Shown here: piece by piece, positions 12,714 through 24,295 of the stretch
Position numbering within the stretch: the first letter of the stretch is position 1
Layout: every line of letters begins with the position of its first letter
Source: Collybiopsis luxurians FD-317 M1
Lineage: Eukaryota; Basidiomycota; Agaricomycetes; Agaricales; Omphalotaceae
Direction of reading: 5' to 3'
Assembly: GCA_000827265.1 (NCBI GenBank)
Contig: KN834872.1
Location: 58,474-122,473 of the forward strand
Length of the DNA: 64,000 bases
The notes under the pieces: generated by a model
Database searches by the model: none
What the model was told of the DNA's origin: nothing
Seen by the model: the letters and a program-made list of their open reading frames with translations, nothing else
Translations under genes and position numbers: made by a program

Positions 12714-15462
12714 AAGGAGAAATTGAAGGTACATCTCGGAAAGCATATTCCTTGAACTCAGACATGGCTTAATGCCTCCTTTCTACTCCATTCTCCAGCC
12801 TTTTCAAACATTGTTGCCATTTAATTTGGATTGCAGTTGTCTTTGTTGCTTCAGTTCTCTGTTTGTACAGAATGCCTATCTTCATTTTGACCTGCTTTTC
12901 CTTGAAATCAGTGCAATATGGCATTTAAATCCAAATGGAGCAAGGTTAGTGCAAAGCTGACATAATATGGCTCAGAACAGGGAAGGTTTGGCTTCACCTG
13001 TTGTGCATATTATTCTATCTTAAGCCAATATACCACACAGGATAGATTGACTGGCATCCTATTCTATCTTGATCGAGCACTACCCGAAAAGTCCAGGCGG
13101 ACACTTGAGCCAATAATATGATAATACTGTTCCTAATACTAAGGAGTATGGCTGCATGAGGGACCAGGTAAACTGTTGCATCCCTCTAACACTTTTGAAC
13201 ATTGATTGAAATTTGACTACCAAGCTCTTCTGACTAAGTGTGGATGGTACCCAGAGCGCCCCCTTTGGACTGCTGTATGGTAGCCCGAAATCCTTGAACC
13301 GAGCTGCATTTTTCCAGTGATCCCTACTCCTTCAATCAGCTAGCCTTCCTGAAACAAATGATTGGCCAGAGTCAATAATAACTCTTTAAAAAGCAAGACG
13401 CTGAACCAAGAAGCAGCATTTGGATGCTCACCCAGAGAAGTGGGGCTCCGAGCGACCAGTCAGTGGTTACATCTTAGACTACTTTGTGGTAATAGAAAAA
13501 ACTGTACAATGGATACTACGACACCTCAGCAGAAGAAAAATTTTTTTTGTCAGTCAATGCCCCACAGTGCCAACATCCGGAAAGCAGATCCCGACAAATT
13601 ACAACCCCAATTTTCCGTTCCCTCAGGTGAATAATTAGACCCTCCAGGGCGATTAAAAGAAGAAAGCGATAATATGTCGCGGCAGAAGACCGTCATGCCA
13701 ACATCTTACACTTCAAGATTCATACTGTAGCCTTTTAGGTCCTATTGATCATTGGTGCTCGGTCAAAGCTCATATGAGGTTATGATTGGACGAGCTGATA
13801 ACGATTCAATGCTGTCAAACTGGTCAGGTGTACCTATCCATCAATGCAAGAGCCACTCTGAATAGATTTGGCAGGAGCATCCTCGGAGAATAGAACCCGT
13901 GCAAACAAGATCCGCGCTCCCCGCTCCTGCTTGTTGGCAATGACGAGCTCAAATGAAAAGAACTTGTGACAAGTTCAATTTTTTTTCTCGGCACTCGGAC
14001 ATGATTATTCACCTTGTCACTGGGTTAGCATTTTACAATTCAACTTTGACTCTGATTTCATTGATCCCCAGCGTAAGGTGTTGCCAGGTAATATGCATTT
14101 TTCTTTGCCGCCGGAAGGCTGTAATCAATAAGCCATGGTTCAACATTCAAGCCGTCGAGCTGGCAAAGTAAGTGTGTTTTGAGTGAGCTTCATTTATCAG
14201 GGAAGCATCATATGGCCTCCCAAAATGCATCAGGATATTATAGAAGAGAAAATGTTGGCGATCGAGTTTAGAAAAAAGATCTTCATTCTCCGAAATGAGA
14301 TGATATTTATAGTTTTGACCAATGATGTATGCTACGGCTCGGTCCCAGTCCTAAACGATGGTCTCGACATTCTTGTGAGCGGATAACAATGGTGCCATCT
14401 GCTATGAATAGTCCAACAAGAGTACTCAATACTTAGTGTTGGCCAACTCTTTAGAAGAGAAATAGACTGCTTATATTATCTCATGACTGTGACAATGATT
14501 TTCTTTTTTGAGTAGCTGATTATCAAGACCAAATTTCAGCGCAGAAGCAGGTATGAGCAAAATAAAGCCTTTTTGAGTCCTACATAGTCAGCCCTATTGA
14601 GGGGCGTATTGAGATCAAACGCAATGTCTTACCGACATTAGCTATTCTGTTGTTACGAACATGGAATACTGAAGTTCTCAATTTACTGATACGAATGCGG
14701 TAATACGGCAGGATGATCTGATCCTGTAAATCGCGTAAACAAGCTCACTGGAGGATTGAAACTCTACAAATATTAATAACCACCACACCAAAATCTTTGA
14801 AATTCAGCAGGAGATTAAGCCCACAGCACTATTACCCGAAGTGTGGAAGAATGGTTTGAGCGAAATATTCAGCAATTGAATACTAATACTTATATACTTA
14901 CAGTGGACACAGAAAAAGATGTCACTTCCACTTCCATATATGGAAGAGTCGTTCGCTCCAGCCGCGTTTTGCAAACATAAACTGAGTACCATAGACTGTA
15001 AATGTCCTATAACTACCAATTGAAACTTTACAATGAACAAAGGCTTAAGAGTAGGCTTGGACTGGCTGAAAATACCGAGCCAAAACCTCCAGATTTTGTG
15101 GGTTACCATATAAGGCAGTGACACCTTTTTCTGCGTCCACTGTACATTCGTCAAGAAACTTCTTTGTCTGGATGTCGGCGGCAGTCGGGATAAAGAAGTG
15201 CCCATCCGTTGTTAGGGTTTTCGTCTAATTCTTCAGTTTCCTTCTAACCTTGAGCTGTCTGTGCGAAGTATGGTCTCACCACCTTTGTACAATAAAATTT
15301 AAAGTCGTTCCATTAAGCAGTTCCGTTCTGCTTTTTTTGAGTAATCCTTCAAAAATATTTCTCGTTTATCCCAGACATTGTCAGAAGGAGGATTACAATA
15401 GAGTCCTACCGTCTGCGGTCTCAGCATGTAAGGTCACAGACAATGAAACATACTATAAGACT
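12714..15462. other. No gene recognised
   Basis: Short frames only. At about 14180-14235 lies the second member of a diverged dispersed repeat (GCTTCATTTATCAGGGAAGC, compare about 8735-8785). Confidence 0.4.
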
Positions 15463-15654
15463 ATGAAAGTGAGCTTCATTATCTTCTTTCACATTCTTCT
15501 GTGCAACATAATGCTCGCCTTTCCCAGAACGATATCCCCGTCGCTATGTCCCTCTGCTGCCCAAGCTACAGCAGCTACGAACATTGCTCCCGTCTTCGTA
15601 GCAGGATCGTGCACTCAATACAATGAATACATTTTGAGCTTGGATCTTCAATAA
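15463..15654 (+). CDS. Possible small secreted protein (63 aa), weak
   Basis: ATG 15463 opens a 63-codon frame ending TAA 15652-15654. The N-terminus is a plausible signal peptide (MKVSFIIFFHILLCNIMLA) followed by FPRTISPSLCPSAAQ and an Ala/Thr-rich stretch with two cysteines. There is no paralogue in the window and no splice evidence. Hydrophobic starts arise by chance in AT-rich DNA, so this is only a candidate. Confidence 0.2.
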   Translation: MKVSFIIFFHILLCNIMLAFPRTISPSLCPSAAQATAATNIAPVFVAGSCTQYNEYILSLDLQ

Positions 15655-17909
15655 AATTTCTACTCCATGGTGACCAGTGACCACTGTCAACTTCCTGGCC
15701 TCGAATACACTTTCAACCCACCGCTTTGCTCCCAGTTATGTCCAGACGAGAAAGCAAAAAAAGAGGTTGACTTGGATTTTGTAGATAGGTTCTTGAGCTC
15801 AACGAAACCTTCAGACGCGGAATTTCCCCGATGAGTAAGTTATGAAACCTGTCAAAGGTAAGTTGATGTTAATTTAGTCGAATGGGGTACGAAAGTCCTA
15901 CGCCTCATGCGATATAACAGAGGATCTCCGTCTTCCTCGAATTTTAACCGTCTAGTTTGTACTTGCCTCCGACAGTCTCGCGTTTAACCTGATACAAACC
16001 TATCTCTTCGTATTATCATCAACACTTGACTGAATTTTCCCCGATATATGCTGTCAATGTCTCTTCCGTGTCGATGAAATCCGGAGAGGCGAACAGATCG
16101 CAACATACCCTTACTATTTTTGAGATATCTTCCTTATCTCTACGTCTGGTTGGTTCGGAGGATGGTTGGATTCTTTTTCATCATTTCATCATATCGTCAA
16201 TTTTCTCAATTTCCGCATACCCCACTTCCAAAGATTCAGTTCACTCTTCTCTTATGCATTTTAATACTGACTCCCCGAGGTCGCTAGCTCATGCTAGGTC
16301 CACTTCTGGTATAATCTCCCCTAAAACTACTGGTTCATATAAATCCATTTTTTATCTCTCTGCTGGTGCAAGCTTTGACCGGATGGGGGGGTTATAGCTA
16401 GAAGGATTCAAAATCTTAATGAATATCCTCATCTCCAGAGATCGGCGCGACAATCATCAAGGTGAGCCATCGTTTCATGTACTCTCCCACGGTTCAAGCG
16501 CTGTACTCACCTCTTTCTACCTCAATGACTCCACTCGTAAACATGGAACATGTACCCTCTTTTTTCGACCAGCTCATCCCCATTGACTCTCAGTTGTGTC
16601 CTACTGCGAGCGATGTACCTTTCTTCAATCTGAAACTTTGTCTTTTCATTGCCGTCAATATCCTTCTACTCTAGGTAAGGTAATGCCACTTAGTATACAC
16701 GATATGCTTGACCAAACCTTCTATATTGATGTACATATAGATCTCTGTCCTCCCCATTTTCAAATGAGGCATCGCAGATTTTCTTTTCACTTCCCTCTAC
16801 CTTCCAAGATCTAATTTCATTCCCAGGCTACTTTTAATGCTACGGGTATGACGCTGAAGAAATTACAGACACAAGAAGCGCAAGGTTCGGCTTTACAGCT
16901 GATCAATAACTTTTTTTCCTATACTATCAGCCTTTCTAAGATTTCCTGAAACCATCCACATATTTTTCCGGCTTTGACCGTACTACTTCCATTTGACCTC
17001 TGGATTCTAATGAACTCCTCCGAGTCCTCACATTCCTCAAACATTATTTCGTCATCCTTGCAAATCTCCTCGTTCGAACTCAATTCATGTGCTGACAATT
17101 CGATCACATCCGACTAATTTCTTAGTTCCCGTGCCTGAAGTGACTATGATCCTATTTCAAGTGGTGAGTTGTTTGCAGGCTTTGTTCTTGTATTAGCTGA
17201 TCTTTAATCTTCTCAGATTCAAGTGTCTGATTCTTTAATATGACTTGTGAGTGCCGTGTGTGAATAGTCAAGTGCTAGATTAGTAGATTTTTTCTTTGCT
17301 TGAATGTCCATTGGCGTCCATCGGGAAGTGTAGACTGCTATAGGTTTCTTGAGCAAATCCTAAAATTGTTTGATTCATTCGATCTGATGCACACTGAATG
17401 ACTTGCTAGATAACTCTCTCATCCTTTTCGATCTTCACGCTCTTCACGCCCTGCAGGCCAATGACTCCCCATCGTCAGTTCAGACATGCAAATGTCCGTC
17501 TATCTATATGCAGTATGCACCATCTATCTCCCATTGTGATGAAACAGTTTGTACTACCTGTCATTGTCACTTCTTCATTCTTGGACGGCCATATTTAGAG
17601 GTGCCGGCTTCTCTCCAACCTAGGACTTGTTTGGCCAGCTTTCCCTGCCGGTGCAGATGTCAAGACCATCTATTTATGCTAGCTAAGTACCTTTTGTGCA
17701 TCGTCAAACATTTAAACTGCTTGTATGCTGATGGTAATAGTGTTATGCTAATTTTTTTGATGTAGATAGAGATTGTGGCATGCTCCACACTTTTCAGGCT
17801 TCGTTTCATTTCTTACCCCTGGTTTAGACGTCACGCTCAGCTCTTATCTCCGCAGTTCGAGCTTCAACAAACAGAATTTTCTTCCAATGAGTTGCTGGTA
17901 CATGGAGCT
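15655..17909. other. No gene recognised; charged minus-strand frame near 17 kb
   Basis: The minus-strand frame at 16919-17107 is acidic and soluble-looking (CKDDEIMFEECEDSEEFIRI). Neighbouring minus-strand frames at 16.0-16.8 kb are interrupted by stops. This could be a decayed gene or retroelement, but no domain is recognisable, so no gene is called. Confidence 0.3.
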
Positions 17910-18397
17910 ACACACTGCGGGGAATTCACGATTACGGGTGGGGGAGCATGTTAAGGTAATCCAGAGGCTGAGAAAAAAAAGCTCTCAATCACTGCCCCGC
18001 AACAATTTAATATAGATTTACAATATTTTTAATTAGACAAATATGGGGCAATGCAAGTGTAATTTATTATAGCCTTGACCAAAGTTTGGTGCCATTAGGC
18101 TTGAAATAATGCCACTGGCAAGTCAGAATTGCCCCACCAAGAATTGTAAAACTAATATTCAATTATTTATTGGGCTACTGTATGAACATTATGTAGCCTA
18201 TTTTCACTGGGATTTTTTAGAATATTTGCTTTGCAATGGGTAAGGTATCATTTAAAATATTGGCTCACTGGCCTGCCTGTGTATTTTTAAAATTTTGTCA
18301 ATGAAACTCCGGCGCAAAAATGTGCAGAATTTATTAAATAATCTCGCCGAGATTATTTATCGGCGACGTCGAGACTTCGGCATGTAATGACATCAAA

Positions 18398-18515
18398 GAT
18401 ATCGAGATGCCAAGACGGCTTGACCTCCCCGATATCGAGATGTCGAGACGGCTTACCTCCCCGATATCAAGATGTCGAGACGGCTTGACCTCCCCGATAT
18501 CGAGATGTCGAGACG
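18398..18515. repeat. 33-bp tandem repeats inside left TIR
   Basis: Three and a half copies of a 32-33 bp unit beginning GATATCGAGATGTCGAGACG and continuing GCTTGACCTCCCC. The first unit and part of the second belong to the TIR; the remainder extends into the interior. Confidence 0.8.
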
Positions 18516-18848
18516 GACGTCGAGACCATTTTTTTTTAATAGAACAATTGGCAATTATGAATCAGTTACAAGTTTTTATTACAATTAATGATTCTATATA
18601 CCAATTCCAGCGTTTGTTCGGGCGAGTAAAATTTAGAGAACCGGAATTTTTCCCGGTGTCATCGAGAGCCTGAGGGAAACTGAGTAAGTGGCAAAGAAGG
18701 TGAATTGAAACTTACAAATTGGGCATCGGTATTGAGGTCGTGAGTCCGAGAATATTTCGAGCCAAAGGTGAACGAGAGCTTCTAGACAAAGATTGTAGCA
18801 ACATGATGGAGAAAAGATAAAAACTCACGTACCGGCTTCACTCCTCAG

Positions 18849-19007
18849 GCTGCGTCAGACCAACCATCTACCCCGTTATTGTATGCCGGAGCTGCTGCTT
18901 CACATTCAACTTCCAGCTCCGGAACGCCACAAAAGACAATGCCTGCTGAAGTGGCTCATAACACGAGCATCGGTGACGATTTGATTGACATGGATGAAGA
19001 ACCTTAA
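18849..19007 (+). CDS. Exon-like 3' gene fragment inside the CACTG element
   Basis: After a good acceptor (CTCCTCAG at 18841-18848) an open frame of 52 codons runs to TAA at 19005-19007. The translation is Ser/Thr/Ala-rich and ends in an acidic tail (GDDLIDMDEEP), a natural-looking protein C-terminus. The following ~220 bp is T-rich and resembles a 3' UTR. It may be the last exon of a host gene captured by the transposon, or of a degenerate element-encoded protein. The upstream exon cannot be identified with confidence, and the product is not recognised. Confidence 0.35.
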   Translation, partial: AASDQPSTPLLYAGAAASHSTSSSGTPQKTMPAEVAHNTSIGDDLIDMDEEP

Positions 19008-19494
19008 TGGGCGAAAGGAGCTAAGAAATAGTAGAATTCATCTTTGTAAAAGTACCTATTTACCTCTCCACTTATTATTTTCCTTGGTGTTGTGTGTACC
19101 TGTGTACTCGTTAACCATGGACTGCGTTTTTTTCTACTTTCGTCATCATCTATATATCTCGACATTCCTTCCACACGCTTCCACATGCACAAGTCGTCGT
19201 ATTAATGTTTATTTCATATATCTTTATTTAGTCTAACCATTTAGTCAACTGTTTCTTGCATTCATCCACTTGATGTACTCACCCTCGTTTTGCCTTAATT
19301 TGTCAGATAGTGATATACGAAATTTATCTAATGAAACTTGAAAAGGTGCATTGAGAAAAAAAGTGAAAAAATTAAATCTGTGCTCCCTGCAAGGCTCATC
19401 ATCCCAATGAACGAGCCGCAAGGACACACTCCAAATCAGACTTTTACCGGAAAAGGGCAACCACACGGGAATTCGAAACCATTGAAAAAATTTT

Positions 19495-19587
19495 CGACGT
19501 CTCGACATCAGCGATGTCACACATCTCGACGTCTCGACGTCAGCGATATTACACGTCTCGACGTCTCGATGTCAGCGATATTATACC
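19495..19587. repeat. About 30-bp tandem repeats next to right TIR
   Basis: About three copies of a unit containing CTCGACGTCTCGACGTCAGC followed by GATATTACA. It is related to, but not the same as, the left-side unit, and sits immediately inside the right TIR. Confidence 0.75.
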
Positions 19588-20126
19588 TCTCGACATCTCG
19601 ATATCGGGGAGGTCAAGCCGTCTTGGCATCTCGATATCTTTGATGTCATTACATGCCGAAGTCTCGACGTCGCCGATAAATAATCTCGGCGAGATTATTT
19701 AATAAATTCTGCATATTTTTGCGCCGGAGTTTGATGGACAAAATTTTAAAAATACACAGGCAGGCCAGTGAGCCAATATTTTAAATGATACCTTACCCAT
19801 TGCAAAGCAAATATTCTAAAAAATCCCAGTGAGAATAGGCTACATAATGTTCATACAGTAGCCCAATAAGTAATTGAATATTAGTTTTACAATTCTTGGT
19901 GGGGCAATTCTGACTTGCCAGTGGCATTATTTCAAGCCTAATGGCACCAAACTTTGGTCAAGGCTATAATAAATTACACTTGCATTACCCCATATTTGTC
20001 TAATTAAAAATATTGTAAATCTATATTAAATTATTGCGGGGCAGTGATTGAGAGCTTTTTTTTCTCAGCCTCTGAATTACCTTAGCATGCTCCCCCACCC
20101 GTAATCATGAATTCCCCGCAGTGACA

Positions 20127-22175
20127 GTCACGACTCACAGGGAGTATGCCTCGGACATTATCTAGTAACTGAAGAATGAATTGATCACGAATGGATTAGA
20201 TGGCGATCTACCCATTCTGCGCGCAGCAAAATGCACTCCGGAAGACAGCTGAGGAAAGTTATTGTTTGTTGACATTCATGAGACTAGGAAATGCTGGTGA
20301 TACGTACAATCCAGGCTGAGGTGGTACTGCTATGGGGCCTGCACCGCATTGATATCCTGCCGGACCTGGAGTTAGAGGTTAAGGTGGGGGTGCTTCATGG
20401 CAAGAATGAAACTTACAGGAAGGATACTGAAGTTATAACCAAGTAGCGCCGGCGAGCGGCAGAGCCCGCTACTTCAAACGGGCAATGTCCATATATAACT
20501 CTATGTCTTCAAGCGACACCAGTTCCCTGATTTCACTGTCAGTCATAAACCATCCAGGCAAGTAACCGCCCAAAAATTCAAATTGGCAAATGAATGTTAC
20601 AAAACAGACACTACAGACTTGCATTGTATCAAATCTACATTGTCCATATAAAGTAGGCAGACATCTGGGCAATCATATCGGTAAACACACACATCAGGGC
20701 ACACCGTATTCTCGGAGGCTGCTACCACCGCCATTGCTATACGCCTGCATCTCTCTTGTATCACTTCCACTGTTGAGTGTTCAGGCATGTGTAGCACGAC
20801 CGATTGTAGAGCTGGTTGTTGTGACATCAAGGTGAAACGGCTGCAAGGCTGTCCTCCTGCTGCACCCAGTCAATGCAATGGCATGGAATATAGTGTCAAC
20901 CTCACCACGCTGTCTTCAAGACGCATTCCAATTCCTGTAGTCCCTGTGAAGCTTCCAAACAGAGAATTACCATGTTTGGGTCAAACATGCTGTAGCACAT
21001 AAGGTGTAAAGAAACAGGTTTGCAGGATCTCTTGAGCATTGATGCAATCCCAGTGAACAACGATGTTCCCGATGGCGCTGTTCCAATAATCCAGAGATGC
21101 TTTATGCCCGGTAAGTCGTTTGATACTGTCACCCGAATGACAGGCGCAGTTGCTTGAAGTTCTACGAGATTCCGAGCAAAAGGCAACTTCAATAGCGCTC
21201 CTCCAGATCCAGCTGGCTGAGCCACAGCCAGGAATAGTCAGTTGACGTTAGTGTGACATCCAAAAAATGGGTAGAGGTTCACGGTTGTCCTCATTTCAAT
21301 ACCAAATGGGTTAAGGCGCGGGAAGGTGAAATTGTTGTCTCCAAGCAATCAATTTAAGGGGCCAAGCTGCAGCATCCCAGGAAAGTCCCCCAAGATAATG
21401 TTCAGTGTGACCATATTCGAGCTGATGAGTGGGAGACTGATTAGCAATTTTGGAACATTATAAGATTAGCAAAGATATTGAGTTGCAATCTGATTTGTCC
21501 ATTACACACCTGGGGGAAAAGGAACTAAGGGTGGAAATAGGGGTGGTTCGACAGCTTGCGAAACTGAACAAACTGTGATGTGTTCCAGCAGATGTGATGC
21601 ATTCAACTGGACACATGCATCATAGAAATCCTGTCCAAGCACAACATCAAGAGTGAGTGGGCTATACCACAAATGAAAAGTCAGAGGAACCGTATACGCT
21701 GAATGCCGTTGCAGCACAATTAAACAGAGCATTCCATATTTAGAGACCAAGGTCACACATGGAGGCCTTGCAGACAAAATCGCGCGAAAGAAGAGAATGA
21801 GCAAGACGCGAGTTGTACGCGACTCAAGCGACGTGTGAAGAAACAGTAAAATATAAGCCAAACATAGAAAAACAAACGAAGAGAGGCAAGCTAGCTAGAT
21901 TGCCTTGAGAAGAGTATGTAATCCATGTCATGACATAAGCAGTCCAAAAGAGGCAAGAATGATCGATCGGACGCTTTGGCCGGACTTCAACTTCGGAAAA
22001 GGTCCACCTCTAAAACCCACTACTTAAAAGTAGCGGGTATTGATCAACACAAATGAAACACGACCCTAGATGTTCGACTTACCTCTAGGTCGCCGAAGAG
22101 ATATCATTAACAACGGGCAGATATGTGGGAAATTTGCACTTACATCTGATAGGAACAGGGTTTCCAGACACCGAA
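20127..22175. other. Decayed repeat region with 10-bp inverted CCCGCTACTT pair
   Basis: A perfect 10-bp inverted pair, CCCGCTACTT at 20465-20474 and AAGTAGCGGG at 22028-22037, brackets about 1.57 kb. Minus-strand frames inside (20597-20830, 20902-21225, 21502-21861) look partly protein-like; the last contains LTLDVVLGQDFYDACVQL, vaguely like a retroelement protease-region segment, but stops interrupt the frames and no domain is certain. Probably an old mobile element. Confidence 0.35.
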
Positions 22176-22183
22176 ATTGCAAA

Positions 22184-23174
22184 GGGCGACAAGATTTTTG
22201 CGTGCACCGAGAACACGCACTGTGGCTGTGCAGTGCGTGCGTGCGTGCGGTGCGTGAGGGCATATTGGTGCGTGCAGCAGTTTCAACATTAGTATGTACC
22301 ACAAGTATCTCTTATATATATATATGTCTCTTCAGTTCTTCTTTTGTTTACACTTGAGTTTGTGGGTACTCTAGGGAAATTTATTCTGATATTCATTACC
22401 TACAGTCATTATTAGTATACTTAAGCTATTTTAGTTTGAAACTCTCAGTTATTCATACCTTGTGATTCTGAAGTGATCTAATCTTTGATATAAGGTAGTC
22501 AGCTGAACATGAAGTATCTTACTTGAATCCACTGCACCTTCAGCATATTTCCAAATACAAATATAAGTGATTCACTTGATTTCTGTGCTTGCAGGTTGAA
22601 CACTACAGTACATATAATGCACAAAAATCATGGGGCATCCAATACCTCAATATATACTCGTGCATGCTCAAATGTGCAAGCATGTAATCATACATGCATA
22701 TATGCAAATATGCACGCATGCATGTTTAGATGTGCGTGCTGGTGCATGCTGGTGTGTGTCAGTGCATGTCGGTGCATGTCGGTGCGTGTTGGTGCGTGTT
22801 GGTGTGTGTTGGTGTGTGTTGGTGTGTGTTGGTGCATGCTGGTGCGTGCCAATGTGTGGTGAATGTATCAATATTTTCTTGCATTTTCTGCTTGTTATTT
22901 TAGCATTTGGAAGTGAAATGTGCAAGTTCTTCACCCAATGCATTGAAATATAGCTATTAGTCACACATTTCAACTTTTTAATTCATAAAATATTCTTTAA
23001 GTATGTAAATTAATAATGTGATAATACATTGGCATCATTTTTTTTTTCGAGTAATAAGAAATTTATATAGACAGTGTCATGAAAATATAGACGTACATGT
23101 ATTAAATATTCTGACACGCACGACACGCACCGACACGCACCACGCACCGGTGCACGAAAAAATCTAGGTGCCTA
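22184..23174. mobile_element. hAT-like non-autonomous element, 8-bp TSD
   Basis: The flanks carry an identical 8-bp word ATTGCAAA (22176-22183 and 23175-23182), the target-duplication size of hAT elements. Terminal sequences are imperfect inverted repeats sharing an AGATTTTT block followed by CGTGCACCG at the left (about 22192-22209), mirrored at the right (about 23147-23165). The right end read inward starts TAGGCACC, a hAT-like start. Both subterminal regions are rich in GTGCGTG/CACGCAC motifs, plausible transposase-binding repeats. The 991-bp element has no transposase ORF; frames inside only translate the GT-rich repeat. hAT membership is inferred from TSD length and end sequence. Confidence 0.7.
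22735..22860. repeat. GGTGTGTGTT / GGTGCGTGTT minisatellite
   Basis: About a dozen tandem 10-bp units of the form GGTG(C/T)(G/A)TG(T/C)(T/C), located inside the hAT-like element. Confidence 0.8.
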
Positions 23175-23182
23175 ATTGCAAA

Positions 23183-24275
23183 TATGAAGACCATTGCTGC
23201 AACCTTGAAGGCTCTGAGCGGATACATGAGAATTTTGTGAAAGTTTAGGGATGTAGCGTCCGGGGTAAAGGTCTATCCGCCCTTAAGTATTTTCTAAATT
23301 CAATATATTACCATTAATAGCTAGCGCGATTGATTCGCACCCAGGACAGACAGATTCTATTTTCTATTGCATAGAACTATATACACAAGGATTTTCATCC
23401 TAACTTGAATTTCACGGTGCAAGAGCTGTTCGTAAGTTTTTCGACCAATAGAATGCGATGACCTCTTATCCTTGGTCTATGAAAGTCCTCCGCAGAGCGG
23501 ACATTTGTCGATTCGTCCATTTGTTATCCCAGTGTTCAAGCTCTTCTATTTGAATGTTAATCTGGAAGACAAGACAGTGAGTGATGTATTAGTAAGGTGT
23601 TTACTCGTTTTCAGTCCGTTCCGTATTCAATACGCAGATCTCTCTCTATTGTGCACAAGCCAACCTATATGTAGTGGTCATTCAAATTGTCCCAGGTGCA
23701 TTTTCAGCCGTAACTTGTTTTGGCATTGCAAGTGAACGGATGGAAAGAGAGTTTGGTACACACGTACCTCTTTACGCGACGTCTTCAAGTAGACTGGCCG
23801 CTTCCGAATTTCCAAGCTCCGCTGGATATATTAGTTCTCTCCTAGAGTCTTATGTTATTCTGCAAGCCAGAATCTTGGAGTTACTGCAAAATCGTTCACC
23901 TTCAACTTTCAAGTATTAGAATTTAGAACTGACACACAAGTGATATTATTTACTTCTTAGTCCATCCAATACAGCTGAATTGGAGTGTGTGCTGTGTGCG
24001 TCTCTATTAACATGCTAGATTTGCGCCTATACATATAAGTTGGCAGCTTTTATCCTCGTTATTTGTGAAGCAATATCTTTGAGCATAAATTGAATTGGTT
24101 ATAACTTTGATCAAAGGCAAAAAGAAGTACAGTGTACTGATGCAAATGGCCAAGGAGGAGGTTAGCAGACGATTGTAAAGGTAGAACAGGATCCAGATAA
24201 TTGATTGTGAGCATCAAACCCCAACTTTCAGCCGCGACGACCAAAGTTTCGCATTAAATCCAAAATTTTACTGCA
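23183..24275. other. No gene recognised
   Basis: No supportable feature; only short unsupported frames. Confidence 0.35.
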
Positions 24276-24295
24276 CTAATTCAGTAGATCTTGCG

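Larger units (their letters stand above)
17913..20123. mobile_element. CACTG-ended transposon with 536-bp TIRs and ACA TSD
   Basis: Two nearly identical 536-bp arms (17913-18448 and 19588-20123) are exact-length inverted copies of each other with few mismatches. The outermost bases are CACTGCGGGGAATTC at both ends, and the flanks carry the same 3-bp word ACA (17910-17912 and 20124-20126), consistent with a target-site duplication. CACT(A/G) termini plus a 3-bp duplication are the hallmark of CACTA (En/Spm, CMC) elements, although such long TIRs are unusual for that group. The 1.1-kb interior lacks a recognisable transposase, so the element is probably non-autonomous. Subterminal minisatellites (18398-18515 and about 19495-19587) resemble transposase-binding arrays. 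The superfamily assignment is inference; the structure is directly visible. Confidence 0.85.

Noticed and set aside
16026..16397. Ser/Ile-rich 123-codon frame
   Set aside because: No domain; likely chance frame opposite decayed minus-strand sequence.
18398..18515. Regular repeats considered as a CRISPR array
   Set aside because: Units are contiguous tandem copies without unique spacers, in a eukaryotic transposon.
22596..22973. Cys/Val-rich and His/Thr-rich frames on both strands
   Set aside because: They are translations of the GTGCGTG/GGTGTGTGTT minisatellite in the hAT-like element.
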